A stretch of 64,000 nucleotides of DNA from Mucilaginibacter cryoferens (lineage in GTDB: Bacteria > Bacteroidota > Bacteroidia > Sphingobacteriales > Sphingobacteriaceae). Position numbers and translations under genes: made by a program. Within the stretch, counting starts at the first letter, position 1; each line of letters starts with the position of its first letter. Of this stretch, positions 35,786 through 44,158 are shown piece after piece. The notes below the pieces were generated by a model. It saw nothing but the letters and a program-made list of their open reading frames with translations. It was not told where the DNA came from and searched no databases. The stretch covers positions 62,001-126,000 of the forward strand of contig NZ_JACHCR010000003.1 of the NCBI RefSeq assembly GCF_014205845.1, read 5' to 3'.

Positions 35786-37171
35786 CTAATCTTCCAGGGC
35801 TAAGAAAAGGTTATTCAATGATTCGGAATATAATGGATGAGCGAAAATGAAGTAGCGCACCTCATCATAGGTAATGCCACCCTCCATAGCCATTTGCAGC
35901 ACGGTCATGATCTCGCCGCCCTCGGGGCCTAAAACAGTTGCGCCCAATATCCTCTTTGTTTTGGCATCAACAATGGCCTTCATAAAGCCACGCGTATCGC
36001 CGGTTTCAATGGCACGGGCCACGTGTGCCATTGGTAATTTTGCAACTTTGTAATCCAACCCTTGCTTTTTAGCCTCAGTTTCATCTATCCCTACCCTCCC
36101 CAATTGCGGGTCGGTAAACATACAATAAGGCACCAGCCTGTCAGTAGTGCTGAGGCTTTGCTTTTCGATGAGATTACGGTAAACTATGGTGTAATCGTTG
36201 TAGGAGATATGGGTAAACGCCGGACCGCCGTTTACATCCCCTAAAGCATAAATACCCTTTACATTAGTTTCCAGCTTAGCATTTACTTTAATATTTCCTT
36301 TATCATCGGTTTTAACACCTGCCTTATCTAATCCCAACTTGTCGGTTTGCGGCGTACGACCTACGGCTACCAAAACGTGACTACATCTGACCTTTTTTTC
36401 TTCGCCATTAACAGATACGGTTGCTGTTATTTTACCGCCCGCTTTCTGTTTAAACTTAGTGGCCTGCGCATGCGTAAGCACGCTGATCTGCTCGGCCTCC
36501 AGTATCGTTTGCATCTCGGCAGAAATATCCTCATCCTCCCGTGAAACTATTCTTGCCGATTTCTCCAGTATAGTAACCTTGCTGCCAAACCGCCTAAACA
36601 TTTGCCCAAACTCCAGCCCTATATAGTTACCACCTAATACCAATAGATGTTCTGGTACATAATCCAGATCCAGTATGGTGGTAGAGGTGAGATATTTGAT
36701 CTCGTTCAATCCTTCTATTTCCGGAATAAACGGCTTTGCTCCCACGTTTAAAAATATCAGGTCGGCCTGGATGTTTTGTTTTTTACCGTTTTTAAGTTTT
36801 ACGGAAACGGTCTTCTCGCCTGTGAAAGTGGCCTCACCAAAAACCACATCCAATCCTTTAACCTTCTCGGCAGCATGCTGACCGCCAATACGCGATTGCA
36901 TTACAATATCATCTTTCCGTTTTTTTATCTTAGGCATGTTAATCCCAAACTTTTTTACCGGCACACCTAAATCGACGCTTTTACCGGCCATATAAGCCGC
37001 CTTTGCCGATGCTACCCAGGTTTTTGTAGGCGTACAACCATCGTTAACACAGGTGCCCCCATAAAATCGCTTCTCAATAATAACGGTTTTCATGCCGGCC
37101 AGCGCCAGTTTTTTGGCAAGCGGCGCACCCGCCTGCCCGGAGCCTATAACAATGGCGTCAAATTTTTTCAT
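35786..37171 (-). CDS. Pyridine nucleotide-disulfide oxidoreductase (Lpd/MerA/GR family)
   Basis: A 461-residue flavoprotein. The FAD motif is GSGQAGAPLAK. The redox-active disulfide is C41/C46 (GGTCVNDGCTPTK). The NAD(P) motif is VLGGNYIGLEFGQ, a second FAD motif is YALGDVNG, and the C-terminal base pair is H445-E450 in FAHPLYSES. There is no N-terminal heavy-metal domain, so mercuric reductase is not supported, and no lipoyl-complex genes are near. Its position in the ergothioneine operon, 9 bp before the ATPase gene, suggests a thiol-disulfide reductase for oxidised ergothioneine or a related thiol. That is inference. Confidence 0.85.
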   Translation of the reverse strand: MKKFDAIVIGSGQAGAPLAKKLALAGMKTVIIEKRFYGGTCVNDGCTPTKTWVASAKAAYMAGKSVDLGVPVKKFGINMPKIKKRKDDIVMQSRIGGQHAAEKVKGLDVVFGEATFTGEKTVSVKLKNGKKQNIQADLIFLNVGAKPFIPEIEGLNEIKYLTSTTILDLDYVPEHLLVLGGNYIGLEFGQMFRRFGSKVTILEKSARIVSREDEDISAEMQTILEAEQISVLTHAQATKFKQKAGGKITATVSVNGEEKKVRCSHVLVAVGRTPQTDKLGLDKAGVKTDDKGNIKVNAKLETNVKGIYALGDVNGGPAFTHISYNDYTIVYRNLIEKQSLSTTDRLVPYCMFTDPQLGRVGIDETEAKKQGLDYKVAKLPMAHVARAIETGDTRGFMKAIVDAKTKRILGATVLGPEGGEIMTVLQMAMEGGITYDEVRYFIFAHPLYSESLNNLFLALED

Positions 37172-37173
37172 GT

Positions 37174-37455
37174 TTAACTGGTTACTTTAACACCCTTCCA
37201 AAACGCCACATAGTTGGTAATGTTTGCAGCCGCCTCTTTGGGTTGCGGATAATACCAGGCTGCGTCCTGATTCTGTTTACCATCAACATTAAGGGTGTAG
37301 TACGACGCCAAACCCTTCCAGGGGCAGGTAGTATGCGTATCAGTAGTTTCCAGGAACTGGCTTTTTACGCTATCCAACGGGAAGTAATGATTATTTTCGA
37401 CAACAATAGTATCATTGCTTTCAGCAATGACCTGGTCGTTCCAGATCGCTTTCAT
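37174..37455 (-). CDS. DUF427-family protein
   Basis: A 93-residue protein of the DUF427 family, recognised by VVENNHYFP followed by CPWKGLASYYTL and AAWYYPQPKEAA. The fold is a small beta-rich domain and its function is not established. It is the first gene of the minus-strand operon and ends 2 bp before the flavoprotein gene, so it is probably translated with it. A role in the ergothioneine pathway is possible but unproven. Confidence 0.85.
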   Translation of the reverse strand: MKAIWNDQVIAESNDTIVVENNHYFPLDSVKSQFLETTDTHTTCPWKGLASYYTLNVDGKQNQDAAWYYPQPKEAAANITNYVAFWKGVKVTS

Positions 37456-37609
37456 AAGATTTATAGATTTTACGATAAAGATAGCCTTAACGTTTGCAGA
37501 TTTACAATGGCAACAGACCTATTTTACTTGATAAATAAAAAAAAGACGTTCATTATCAGGCACAAATAAATTTTTTTGAAAATTTATTTTTAATTTACCA
37601 ATTAAGCTA

Positions 37610-37617
37610 TATATTTG
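37610..37617 (+). promoter_or_regulatory. Predicted -7 element of the tRNA-Glu promoter
   Basis: TATATTTG fits TAnnTTTG and lies 35 bp before the mature tRNA 5' end. No clear -33 TTTG is seen at the right distance. Confidence 0.4.
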
Positions 37618-37651
37618 CACTCCCAAAATAAGGGAAACAAAATTAAAAAAT

Positions 37652-37723
37652 GGCCCGTTCGTCTAGGGGTTAGGACGTTAGATTTTCATTCTAGAAACAG
37701 GGGTTCGATTCCCCTACGGGCTA
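37652..37723 (+). tRNA. tRNA-Glu (anticodon TTC)
   Basis: A 72-base cloverleaf. The acceptor GGCCCGT pairs with ACGGGCT, and the D arm is GTCTAGGGGTTAGGAC. The anticodon stem TTAGA/TCTAG encloses the loop TTTTCAT with anticodon TTC, which reads GAA/GAG. The T arm is GGGGTTCGATTCCCC. CCA is not encoded. A truncated integrase gene lies 252 bp downstream, as is usual where a mobile element used the tRNA as its attachment site. Confidence 0.97.
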
Positions 37724-37750
37724 CTTAAAACAATATCGAAAGATGCTAAA

Positions 37751-37784
37751 AACCTGCAAATCAAATGATTGCAGGTTTTTTTTG
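37751..37784 (+). terminator. Rho-independent terminator after tRNA-Glu
   Basis: AACCTGCAAATC pairs with GATTGCAGGTT around AAAT, followed by a run of T. Confidence 0.85.
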
Positions 37785-37831
37785 TTTATATCAAAACGCC
37801 ATTTTATGCACCAAATCGCAACAAAAAAGAT

Positions 37832-37879
37832 GCAAATTCGGTGCGTACCTAAATGGAAAAACAGCACGCACCGAATTGC
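37832..37879. repeat. Inverted repeat upstream of the integrase fragment
   Basis: GCAAATTCGGTGCGT (37832-37846) and ACGCACCGAATTGC (37866-37879) are inverted copies with one base inserted. A related TGCACCAAATCGCA lies just upstream. They could be arm-type binding sites or an operator of the lost element. Confidence 0.5.
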
Positions 37880-37974
37880 TAATAATTAATTGACTATCAA
37901 GATATTAAATCATTAAACATCTTGATAATAACAGGCTACAAACTTACTTTTGTTTCACTTTTAAGCTTGTAATT

Positions 37975-38457
37975 ATGAAAAGTAATTTCCACCTGCTTTT
38001 TTACCTGAGAAAGCAAAAAAACTACAAAGGCGGCCCTATGGCAGTCTGCATGCGCATTACCGTAGATGGTAAACGCGTAGAAATGCCTGCCGGACGTGAA
38101 TGTGATCCGGCCAAATGGAACAGCCATGCAGGTCGGGCCATCGGCGCAAAAGAAGAGATCAAATCGCTTAATAATTATCTGGACAGCCTGCTAACCAAAG
38201 TTAGAAATGCGCATCAGGTGCTGATTGATTCAAACCAGCGCGTCACCACCGAAAGCTTACAGAACCAATTCACAGGAAAAACAGAAAAGAGCCGTTATCT
38301 GATGCAACTGCTTGCTGAACATAATGCCAAAGTAAAGGCATTGATTGGTAATGGGTTTGAGGCGAATTGGCAAACCGTTCTTCAATTATTAATCGAACTC
38401 AGGTTACAATTAATTATTTTCAGCCTCATTGTCGAATCCGGGGACTTTTCTTTTTAA
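37975..38457 (+). pseudogene. Truncated tyrosine recombinase (integrase)
   Basis: Only the N-terminal part remains. The first 60 residues match the arm-DNA-binding domain of Bacteroidota tyrosine recombinases (FYLRKQKNYKGG, RITVDGKRVEMPAGRECDPAKWN), and the next 70 match the start of the SAM-like core-binding domain (LNNYLDSLLTKVRNAHQVL). After about residue 133 the sequence no longer fits, and the frame runs into the 3' end of the acyltransferase gene. The catalytic R-H-R-Y domain is absent, so it cannot recombine DNA. It marks a deleted integrative element beside tRNA-Glu. Confidence 0.8.
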
Positions 38458-39560
38458 CCAAGTTTTTTTCGCAGCCATTTACGAACCGGCTCATCGTACC
38501 ATTTCAAAGTGATATATGCCAGTATAACTGCACCTATCAAAATAGCTAACGCATAAGGCCAGGCCTGTACAATGGTTACGCCTTTGTGATTGCTGATCCA
38601 TGCCACATAAAAATAAACCAGCGGATAATGCACCAGGTAAAGAGGATAGGATATATCGCCTAGAAACCTGCATATCCTGCTCTCCGTTTGGCTGTGAATC
38701 TCACCGCTGGCACCAAGGTAAACGATAAGCGGAAAAACGATGATGATACAAACAGACTCGTATATTCCGTTCATCCAAAGATGGTTGGCTCCGCCGATGC
38801 GCGGCATATACAATACCATCGCTACTAAAACGCTGCACAATAAAAATGCATGCCTGATGCGGGTTGGTTTAGCTATGCGCGAAAGTAACAGACCGGCAAA
38901 AAACGGGTACATTGTGCGGGTAATGCCCACGCGTACCTGCTCTACGTTAAATGTCCAGCCGCCGCTTACATCCCCATTGGTGACCGCCAAGTGCGCAAGT
39001 GCTACAGCGGCAACGCATACTAATACAGTCAATGTAGTTTTTGAAAATTTTCTTATCCAAACCGCATAAAGAATGTTGGCGATATATTCAAAGAATAAAG
39101 ACCATCCTACGCTGTTAAGGGGATGCATTTCCTGCCAGCCGCGTATGTCCAAAGACAGCGGCACCGGCAGAATAGTGTAACCGATGAGCATAACCAGCAG
39201 CATTTTCCAAAGGGGTACAGTGTGAATAAGCGGCCAAAGCGTCGAGTCTGTGAAGTAAAAGCCTATAGCACCCAATGTCATGCCCAGGATTACCAGCGGC
39301 TGAAGGCGCTCGATGCGGCGTTTAAAAAAAGTGCCGATTGTCATTTTATGCCAGCGATCGTCATAAGCATAGCCGATAACAAAGCCTGATAACAGGAAAA
39401 AGAAATCGACGGCCAGGTATCCGTGATTAACTATGATATCCAGGTGGCCGGTCCCCAGCGGTTCGGTAAGGTGAAAGGTAACTACGATAATGGCTGCAAC
39501 ACCGCGTAAACCATCCAATATCGGGTAATGCGGCTTAGTGATCAGGTTATTATTGTTCAT
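38454..39560 (-). CDS. Acyltransferase family 3 membrane protein (OafA/YrhL type)
   Basis: A 368-residue membrane enzyme with about ten hydrophobic segments. The N-terminal LDGLRGVAAIIVVTFH carries the usual Arg and His of the family, and the region FFLLSGFVIGYAY follows. These proteins O-acetylate or acylate surface sugars or peptidoglycan, using acyl-CoA, in the inner membrane. No glycan biosynthesis cluster is near, so the target is unknown. The stop lies just at the breakpoint of the integrase fragment. Confidence 0.9.
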   Translation of the reverse strand: MNNNNLITKPHYPILDGLRGVAAIIVVTFHLTEPLGTGHLDIIVNHGYLAVDFFFLLSGFVIGYAYDDRWHKMTIGTFFKRRIERLQPLVILGMTLGAIGFYFTDSTLWPLIHTVPLWKMLLVMLIGYTILPVPLSLDIRGWQEMHPLNSVGWSLFFEYIANILYAVWIRKFSKTTLTVLVCVAAVALAHLAVTNGDVSGGWTFNVEQVRVGITRTMYPFFAGLLLSRIAKPTRIRHAFLLCSVLVAMVLYMPRIGGANHLWMNGIYESVCIIIVFPLIVYLGASGEIHSQTESRICRFLGDISYPLYLVHYPLVYFYVAWISNHKGVTIVQAWPYALAILIGAVILAYITLKWYDEPVRKWLRKKLG

Positions 39561-39632
39561 TATATAAGGTTAAAAATAGAGCGCTGCCGTTATCAAGCGG
39601 GAACGGCAGGACTCATGTGATGTGTTCCTGAA

Positions 39633-42098
39633 TTATTCTGCTTTTAATTTATCAGCCAGTATTTTCATATAAAAACCACCTACTACACTCCTTGCTTTAA
39701 AGTTTTCCCTGATGCCCGTTTTTGAATCGTAAAAATCATTCAGAGGCACGCGTGATGGGGTCTCCAGGGCGTGTACATAAAGCGGCCTGATCAGCGCCTC
39801 GAACTGATCTTTTTGAGGAGCAAAAGTTGCCGTCCAGGCTATCCAGTCGTTCTTGGTGTATGATTTACGGCTGTCCAACGGAATACCGAACTTATTTATT
39901 TTAGTAAGATAATACCACGTTTCGGTATCATAAACTTTCTGAGGAAATAAATGTAAGCCCAGCACCTTGTCCCAAACCAGGTTGTATTTCTGGCTCCAGG
40001 TATCTTTGTTGTCAAAAGTGAGTGCATAATGATCGCCGGCGTCGGCCATTTTTATCCACTCGGGCACCATGCTTTCGGCTATGGCCCGATATTTTTTCGC
40101 GGTTTCGGTATCACCTAATGTTTCGGCCATTTGTGCGTAGCAAGCTATCGCCACGATGGCTTTTACCGATAAGTTGGCATTGCGGGCCAAATGTCCGGCA
40201 AAGTCATCTGTACATAACTGAGATTTCGGGTCCAAGCCTTCTTTGGCAAGGTAATCAACCCAGGTAGTGAGCGTTTGCCAGTGTTTTTTTGCATAGCCCG
40301 CATTACCCTCAACTTTAGCAATAGCAGCACAAAGAATTATCATATTACCAGATTCTTCCACCGGCATCAGCTCACCGTAGGTTTGTCCGTTGGCCTTTGG
40401 GTAAGTGCCCAGATCATGCGCAGCCCAAGGATGTGGATATTTGCCCGTTTCACTGAAGTGGAAAATACCGTTCAGCATGCCCTGCATCAATTGCGGGTTA
40501 TAAAGCAGGTAAAGCGGCGCCGAGGGATAAGTTACATCCACCGTATTGATGAAACCGCCGCTATTGTTTTCTTTAGATAACCATAGGGTTTCACCTGCGG
40601 GGCTTTTGACCAGCGTATGGGCCGCAATGCTTTGCCGATAGGCTAATACGCACAAGTTTGCATACGCAGCCCCTCCAGAACGCAATGCATCCGCATAAAC
40701 TTCCTTGTCGAAGGCCTTGCATTTTTGCGTAACAGACTGGTATTCATTTAAGGCGTCTGTGAGTTCGTCTTCAATGGTAGCTTTGCCAGAGTTGTTCCAC
40801 CAAGGCCGCAAATCAGTATTGAAATACTCTACGGAAAACCCTTCATCATAACCTAACTCAACAAAGCGTTCAACAGCGTTTTTACCAACAGTTCCGAAAG
40901 GGATGATCGTATTTAATGAAAGTGAACGGCCCTCAGATGTGGTTGATAAAACAGCTCCCTTCCTGAACGCGTTAGCAGCCTCGGTGCCTTTGGTAATAAA
41001 TTGAACCGCTCCGGCAGTCTTTGGCGCAGCTACATAAAAATAACCCCAGTCGATACGCATATCGTCGCCGCCTTTTTGAAGAACAGGCTGCTCAACGGTG
41101 CCCGTTTTTAATACAGAGAGGTTCGCAGTTGCATATTTTTGTGCGCTAACCGCCTGAGAAGGCTGATATACTGCAATGTCAGACGATGCGCCGAGGAAAA
41201 CTTTTACGGCGTGGTTTTTTCCGTCATTTGCGTTCACTTTATAAGCAATGTAGGAAACCGGACGAGCTAACAAACGGAGGTCATTCAACAGCAACGGCGA
41301 AGTGAAAGTAAGTTGAAGGTTCACTTTTCCGGCGGCAAAATTGTATACAGTTTGCGTAGCATTCACTTCCGCATTTTTTTGTTCGGCCAGCAATATTTGG
41401 GCGGCATTATCTTTTAATTTATCTACGAGGCCAAAATCCAAAAAGCGACCACCTGCCGTATTAACCAGGTGGATAGCGATCACGTTTTGCCCCGCTTTAA
41501 GTACATTTTTATTGATCGGGAAATATTGGAAACTGCTTGTCCAACCGTTCTTCTCGTAAACCTTGGTGCCGTTCAGAAAAACCTCAACGTTGTCGTCGTG
41601 GTTAAGTTTTAGAAAAAGTTCATTAATGTCGGCGATAGTACTCAAATTAAACGTCCGCCTTACCCAAATGTCGTCCGATTTCCACACCGTTTTTACGTTC
41701 TTCTTATCGTCGCCAATCGGCGCCTGTCCATACTTCCAGCCGGCAGTACTGTATTTTGGCGAAGTCCAGTCACCCGCTGGTTTGCTTTCTGTGTAAATAA
41801 CATTATAAGACGCTTCGTCAGAAGCGCTCAATATGGTTTTGTAGCTGGTTTGCTCTTTTCCAAGGAAACGATAAATCTTTCCATCCACATTAATCAGTCC
41901 CAGTAGTGAGTGCTCTGCACCTGTCCAATGTGTTGTGGTAGAGTTGTTCAATTGATCGGTATTCGACCAGATGCTAAAGTAGGTGTTATGGGTGATCAGC
42001 GGATAAGCAGGTGCTTTTCTTTCCTGTGCATGCGCAGTCCCGGTCAGACATGCATAGGCTAGCAAGACCAATGACTTAAGTCGGTTAGATTGGTTCAT
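39633..42098 (-). CDS. Exported glutaminase-like protein (DUF4965/DUF5127/DUF1793)
   Basis: An 821-residue protein with signal peptide MNQSNRLKSLVLLAYACLTGTAHA. Residues about 85-230 form a galactose-binding-like jelly roll (IWVRRTFNLSTIADINELFL, HDDNVEVFLNG), and the C-terminal 350 residues are the helical domain typical of GtaA-like glutaminases. These Bacteroidota proteins are named glutaminase after the fungal enzyme, but the bacterial substrate is rarely tested; a role in glycan or glycopeptide use is also possible. It lies downstream of a regulator and SusC/SusD pair in the same direction. Confidence 0.8.
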   Translation of the reverse strand: MNQSNRLKSLVLLAYACLTGTAHAQERKAPAYPLITHNTYFSIWSNTDQLNNSTTTHWTGAEHSLLGLINVDGKIYRFLGKEQTSYKTILSASDEASYNVIYTESKPAGDWTSPKYSTAGWKYGQAPIGDDKKNVKTVWKSDDIWVRRTFNLSTIADINELFLKLNHDDNVEVFLNGTKVYEKNGWTSSFQYFPINKNVLKAGQNVIAIHLVNTAGGRFLDFGLVDKLKDNAAQILLAEQKNAEVNATQTVYNFAAGKVNLQLTFTSPLLLNDLRLLARPVSYIAYKVNANDGKNHAVKVFLGASSDIAVYQPSQAVSAQKYATANLSVLKTGTVEQPVLQKGGDDMRIDWGYFYVAAPKTAGAVQFITKGTEAANAFRKGAVLSTTSEGRSLSLNTIIPFGTVGKNAVERFVELGYDEGFSVEYFNTDLRPWWNNSGKATIEDELTDALNEYQSVTQKCKAFDKEVYADALRSGGAAYANLCVLAYRQSIAAHTLVKSPAGETLWLSKENNSGGFINTVDVTYPSAPLYLLYNPQLMQGMLNGIFHFSETGKYPHPWAAHDLGTYPKANGQTYGELMPVEESGNMIILCAAIAKVEGNAGYAKKHWQTLTTWVDYLAKEGLDPKSQLCTDDFAGHLARNANLSVKAIVAIACYAQMAETLGDTETAKKYRAIAESMVPEWIKMADAGDHYALTFDNKDTWSQKYNLVWDKVLGLHLFPQKVYDTETWYYLTKINKFGIPLDSRKSYTKNDWIAWTATFAPQKDQFEALIRPLYVHALETPSRVPLNDFYDSKTGIRENFKARSVVGGFYMKILADKLKAE

Positions 42099-42340
42099 GG
42101 ATAGTATATAATTGATGTTTTATTCAGATCGTAAAAGTAAGTAAAAGCGTTGCCGGGATATCTTCATATTGTCTCAAAGTCCACGCATATCGTCTCATCT
42201 TCACATGCCTTTGCCTTTGGTTGGTGTTATCGCCACCCCGCCAACGTACAAATTACAAAGGCATAAAAAAAGCTCCGCAGAGATGCGGTGCCGCGCTCAG
42301 TTTTGCTTATTCGGGTATCCGAAAAAGGAATAGCGAAGTA

Positions 42341-42619
42341 ATGATGACCGATGTTTCGGAAGAGCTGTTTATGCAGGACAACTATTTTCAACTGGTGCGG
42401 GTACCCCATGTTAAAACTACCCGTCTCCGGCTTGAGCGCAGCGAACTCGTGACAGATGACCTTAACGGGATGTTTTGGGATCAGATTTATATGCCCCAAA
42501 ATTCAGTTTGTACCGACAGTGTAACCTACGAATGGGTAATACACTCATCGCAAACCCATAAACTAATTATAGAAACTTTGGGCGGCAGCATATACACTTA
42601 TAAAAACATTTTGATGTAA
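42341..42619 (+). CDS. Possible small hypothetical protein
   Basis: A frame of about 92 residues from the ATG at 42341, with plausible composition (FQLVRVPHVKTTRLRLERSE, SQTHKLIIETLGGSIYTYKN). The upstream extension to 42221 looks like gap sequence. I do not recognise a family, and it may be a fragment. It is divergent from the glutaminase gene. Confidence 0.35.
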   Translation: MMTDVSEELFMQDNYFQLVRVPHVKTTRLRLERSELVTDDLNGMFWDQIYMPQNSVCTDSVTYEWVIHSSQTHKLIIETLGGSIYTYKNILM

Positions 42620-42718
42620 GAGAGCCAATCCGGTTCAGGTCAAGCACCGGCAACTACATCGATGAAGAATATTTGCCCCCGAACATGCAAAATGCATATT
42701 TGGCATAATCAATTTTTA

Positions 42719-43729
42719 TTAAAGGGTTTTTCTTTCAAACAATATCATTGGAACTGTCAATTGTATCTTTTCCTTATTAATCACGGCGTGGCCGGCTAAT
42801 TTTCCCATGTTAGAAAAATCGGCAGAAAATGTTGTTATACCTATCACCTCCTTGGCCGGTTCATCATTGCTTGACAGTACACCAAGGTCTTTCCCCGGCT
42901 TTAGTTTTTGACTGTTGCAATCGCGCATAATTTGCCAAAGTGCAAAATTATCTAATGTAAAGTAAACCTTCCCTTTCTGTACAGACCCTGGTATATATTC
43001 CTTTTCAACACGGCCGCGAATTTTAAAATCCTTCAGGAATTTTTTGTACGATTTTACAATCTCCTTCGGATCTAATGAATCTGGTGAATGGTAAAATATC
43101 ATTTCATCAAACTGGCTTATTTTAGGAGCAAGTTTGGAAAACACTTCATAGGAAGATTGCCCAAACTCTTGAGTTATATGATTAAAATCGCCATCCAAAG
43201 GTTCAAAACGATCAAACATCAGCAGTTTGTTGCGGGGAATTATATCCAATAGTTCTTTAGTTTTTGGATGAGGAATAGGAGCCACAACATACATACCATA
43301 CTTCGCTTTTATTTGCATGAGAATGGTTTCAAATATTTCAATATCTCCGTGATGAAAATAAGTACTTAAATGAATATTAGAACCAAGCTCGTGACGAAAA
43401 TTACGGTAAAATTGCTCTTCAAAGGTATCCAGATTATACATCAACAATGCCACGTTTAACGTTTGTTCGGTATTGCCGTTGCCCACAAAAAAACCAAGTC
43501 TGTTTTTTGATTCAACAATACCCCTGCTAATTAAATCCTTATAGCCCTTCATGATAGTCTCCCTTGAAAAGCCAAGCGCTTTAATTAATTTGTTCACCGA
43601 TGGCAGCATTTCATCCTGCACAACTAATTTTTCATTAATAGCGTTGATCATGCCTTGAACGAACCTGTCATGTTTTGAATACGACGGTACCTCTGAAAGT
43701 TTTTTTATTTCCTGAATAATTTTATCCAT
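42719..43729 (-). CDS. GntR-type regulator with LacI-like sensor domain
   Basis: A 336-residue regulator. Residues 1-80 are a GntR winged helix (LPSVNKLIKALGFSRETIMKGYKDLISRGIVESKNRLGFF). The rest is a periplasmic-binding-protein-like domain that senses a small molecule, as in the Bacteroidota sugar regulators such as those of rhamnose. It lies downstream of the SusC/SusD pair on the same strand and probably controls it together with the glutaminase-like gene. The effector is not known. Confidence 0.85.
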   Translation of the reverse strand: MDKIIQEIKKLSEVPSYSKHDRFVQGMINAINEKLVVQDEMLPSVNKLIKALGFSRETIMKGYKDLISRGIVESKNRLGFFVGNGNTEQTLNVALLMYNLDTFEEQFYRNFRHELGSNIHLSTYFHHGDIEIFETILMQIKAKYGMYVVAPIPHPKTKELLDIIPRNKLLMFDRFEPLDGDFNHITQEFGQSSYEVFSKLAPKISQFDEMIFYHSPDSLDPKEIVKSYKKFLKDFKIRGRVEKEYIPGSVQKGKVYFTLDNFALWQIMRDCNSQKLKPGKDLGVLSSNDEPAKEVIGITTFSADFSNMGKLAGHAVINKEKIQLTVPMILFERKTL

Positions 43730-44158
43730 TAATCTTGTAAATTTTAGACAAAGTAAGAAAAAGGCTGCAAGTTAGCTCCCCTTTTTCTTTATTGTTAGTC
43801 CACTTAAGTTTGTTCTTCTGCTCAATTATCATTTATGTAAGCCCTTTTAACCCAAAACAAACAACCCGGTTGTCTTGTGAAAAGAGAACCGGGCCGCCCT
43901 GATACATAATTAAGATGTTTGCCACGAGTTACGCTTTGCCGCGTATGAGACTATCTTCTCTCGATAAGGCATCCATAAACCTAAATTTTAATTAGATTGA
44001 ATATTTAAGGTTAAATTAAGCTTTTTAATACGTGTTGTTTACATGGTAGCGGCTATATTCCATTAGTATCCATAAGGCTGAAATCACTTTCAAAATTCAT
44101 TAGCTCATGAACGTGTTTAGTGAATAACCCTTATTCACTAAACACGTTATCATTTAAA
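43730..44158. other. Gap between regulator and SusD with two hairpins
   Basis: No gene is seen. It holds a CCCGGTT...AACCGGG stem at 43865-43893 and the SusD terminator. The minus-strand promoter of the regulator must lie near 43740-43860. Confidence 0.5.
44110..44148 (-). terminator. Terminator hairpin of the SusC/SusD operon
   Basis: AACGTGTTTAGTGAATAA and TTATTCACTAAACACGTT are perfect 18-bp arms around CCC, 11 bp after the SusD stop on the minus strand. The T-run is weak, so it may act as a 3' protecting stem. Confidence 0.7.

Noticed and set aside
35786..37171. Mercuric reductase annotation for the flavoprotein
   Set aside because: No heavy-metal domain and no mer genes are present; the C-terminus has the His-Glu pair of disulfide reductases.
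42227..42499. A 90-codon minus-strand frame upstream of the glutaminase-like gene
   Set aside because: It overlaps the better plus-strand frame and shows no recognisable motif.
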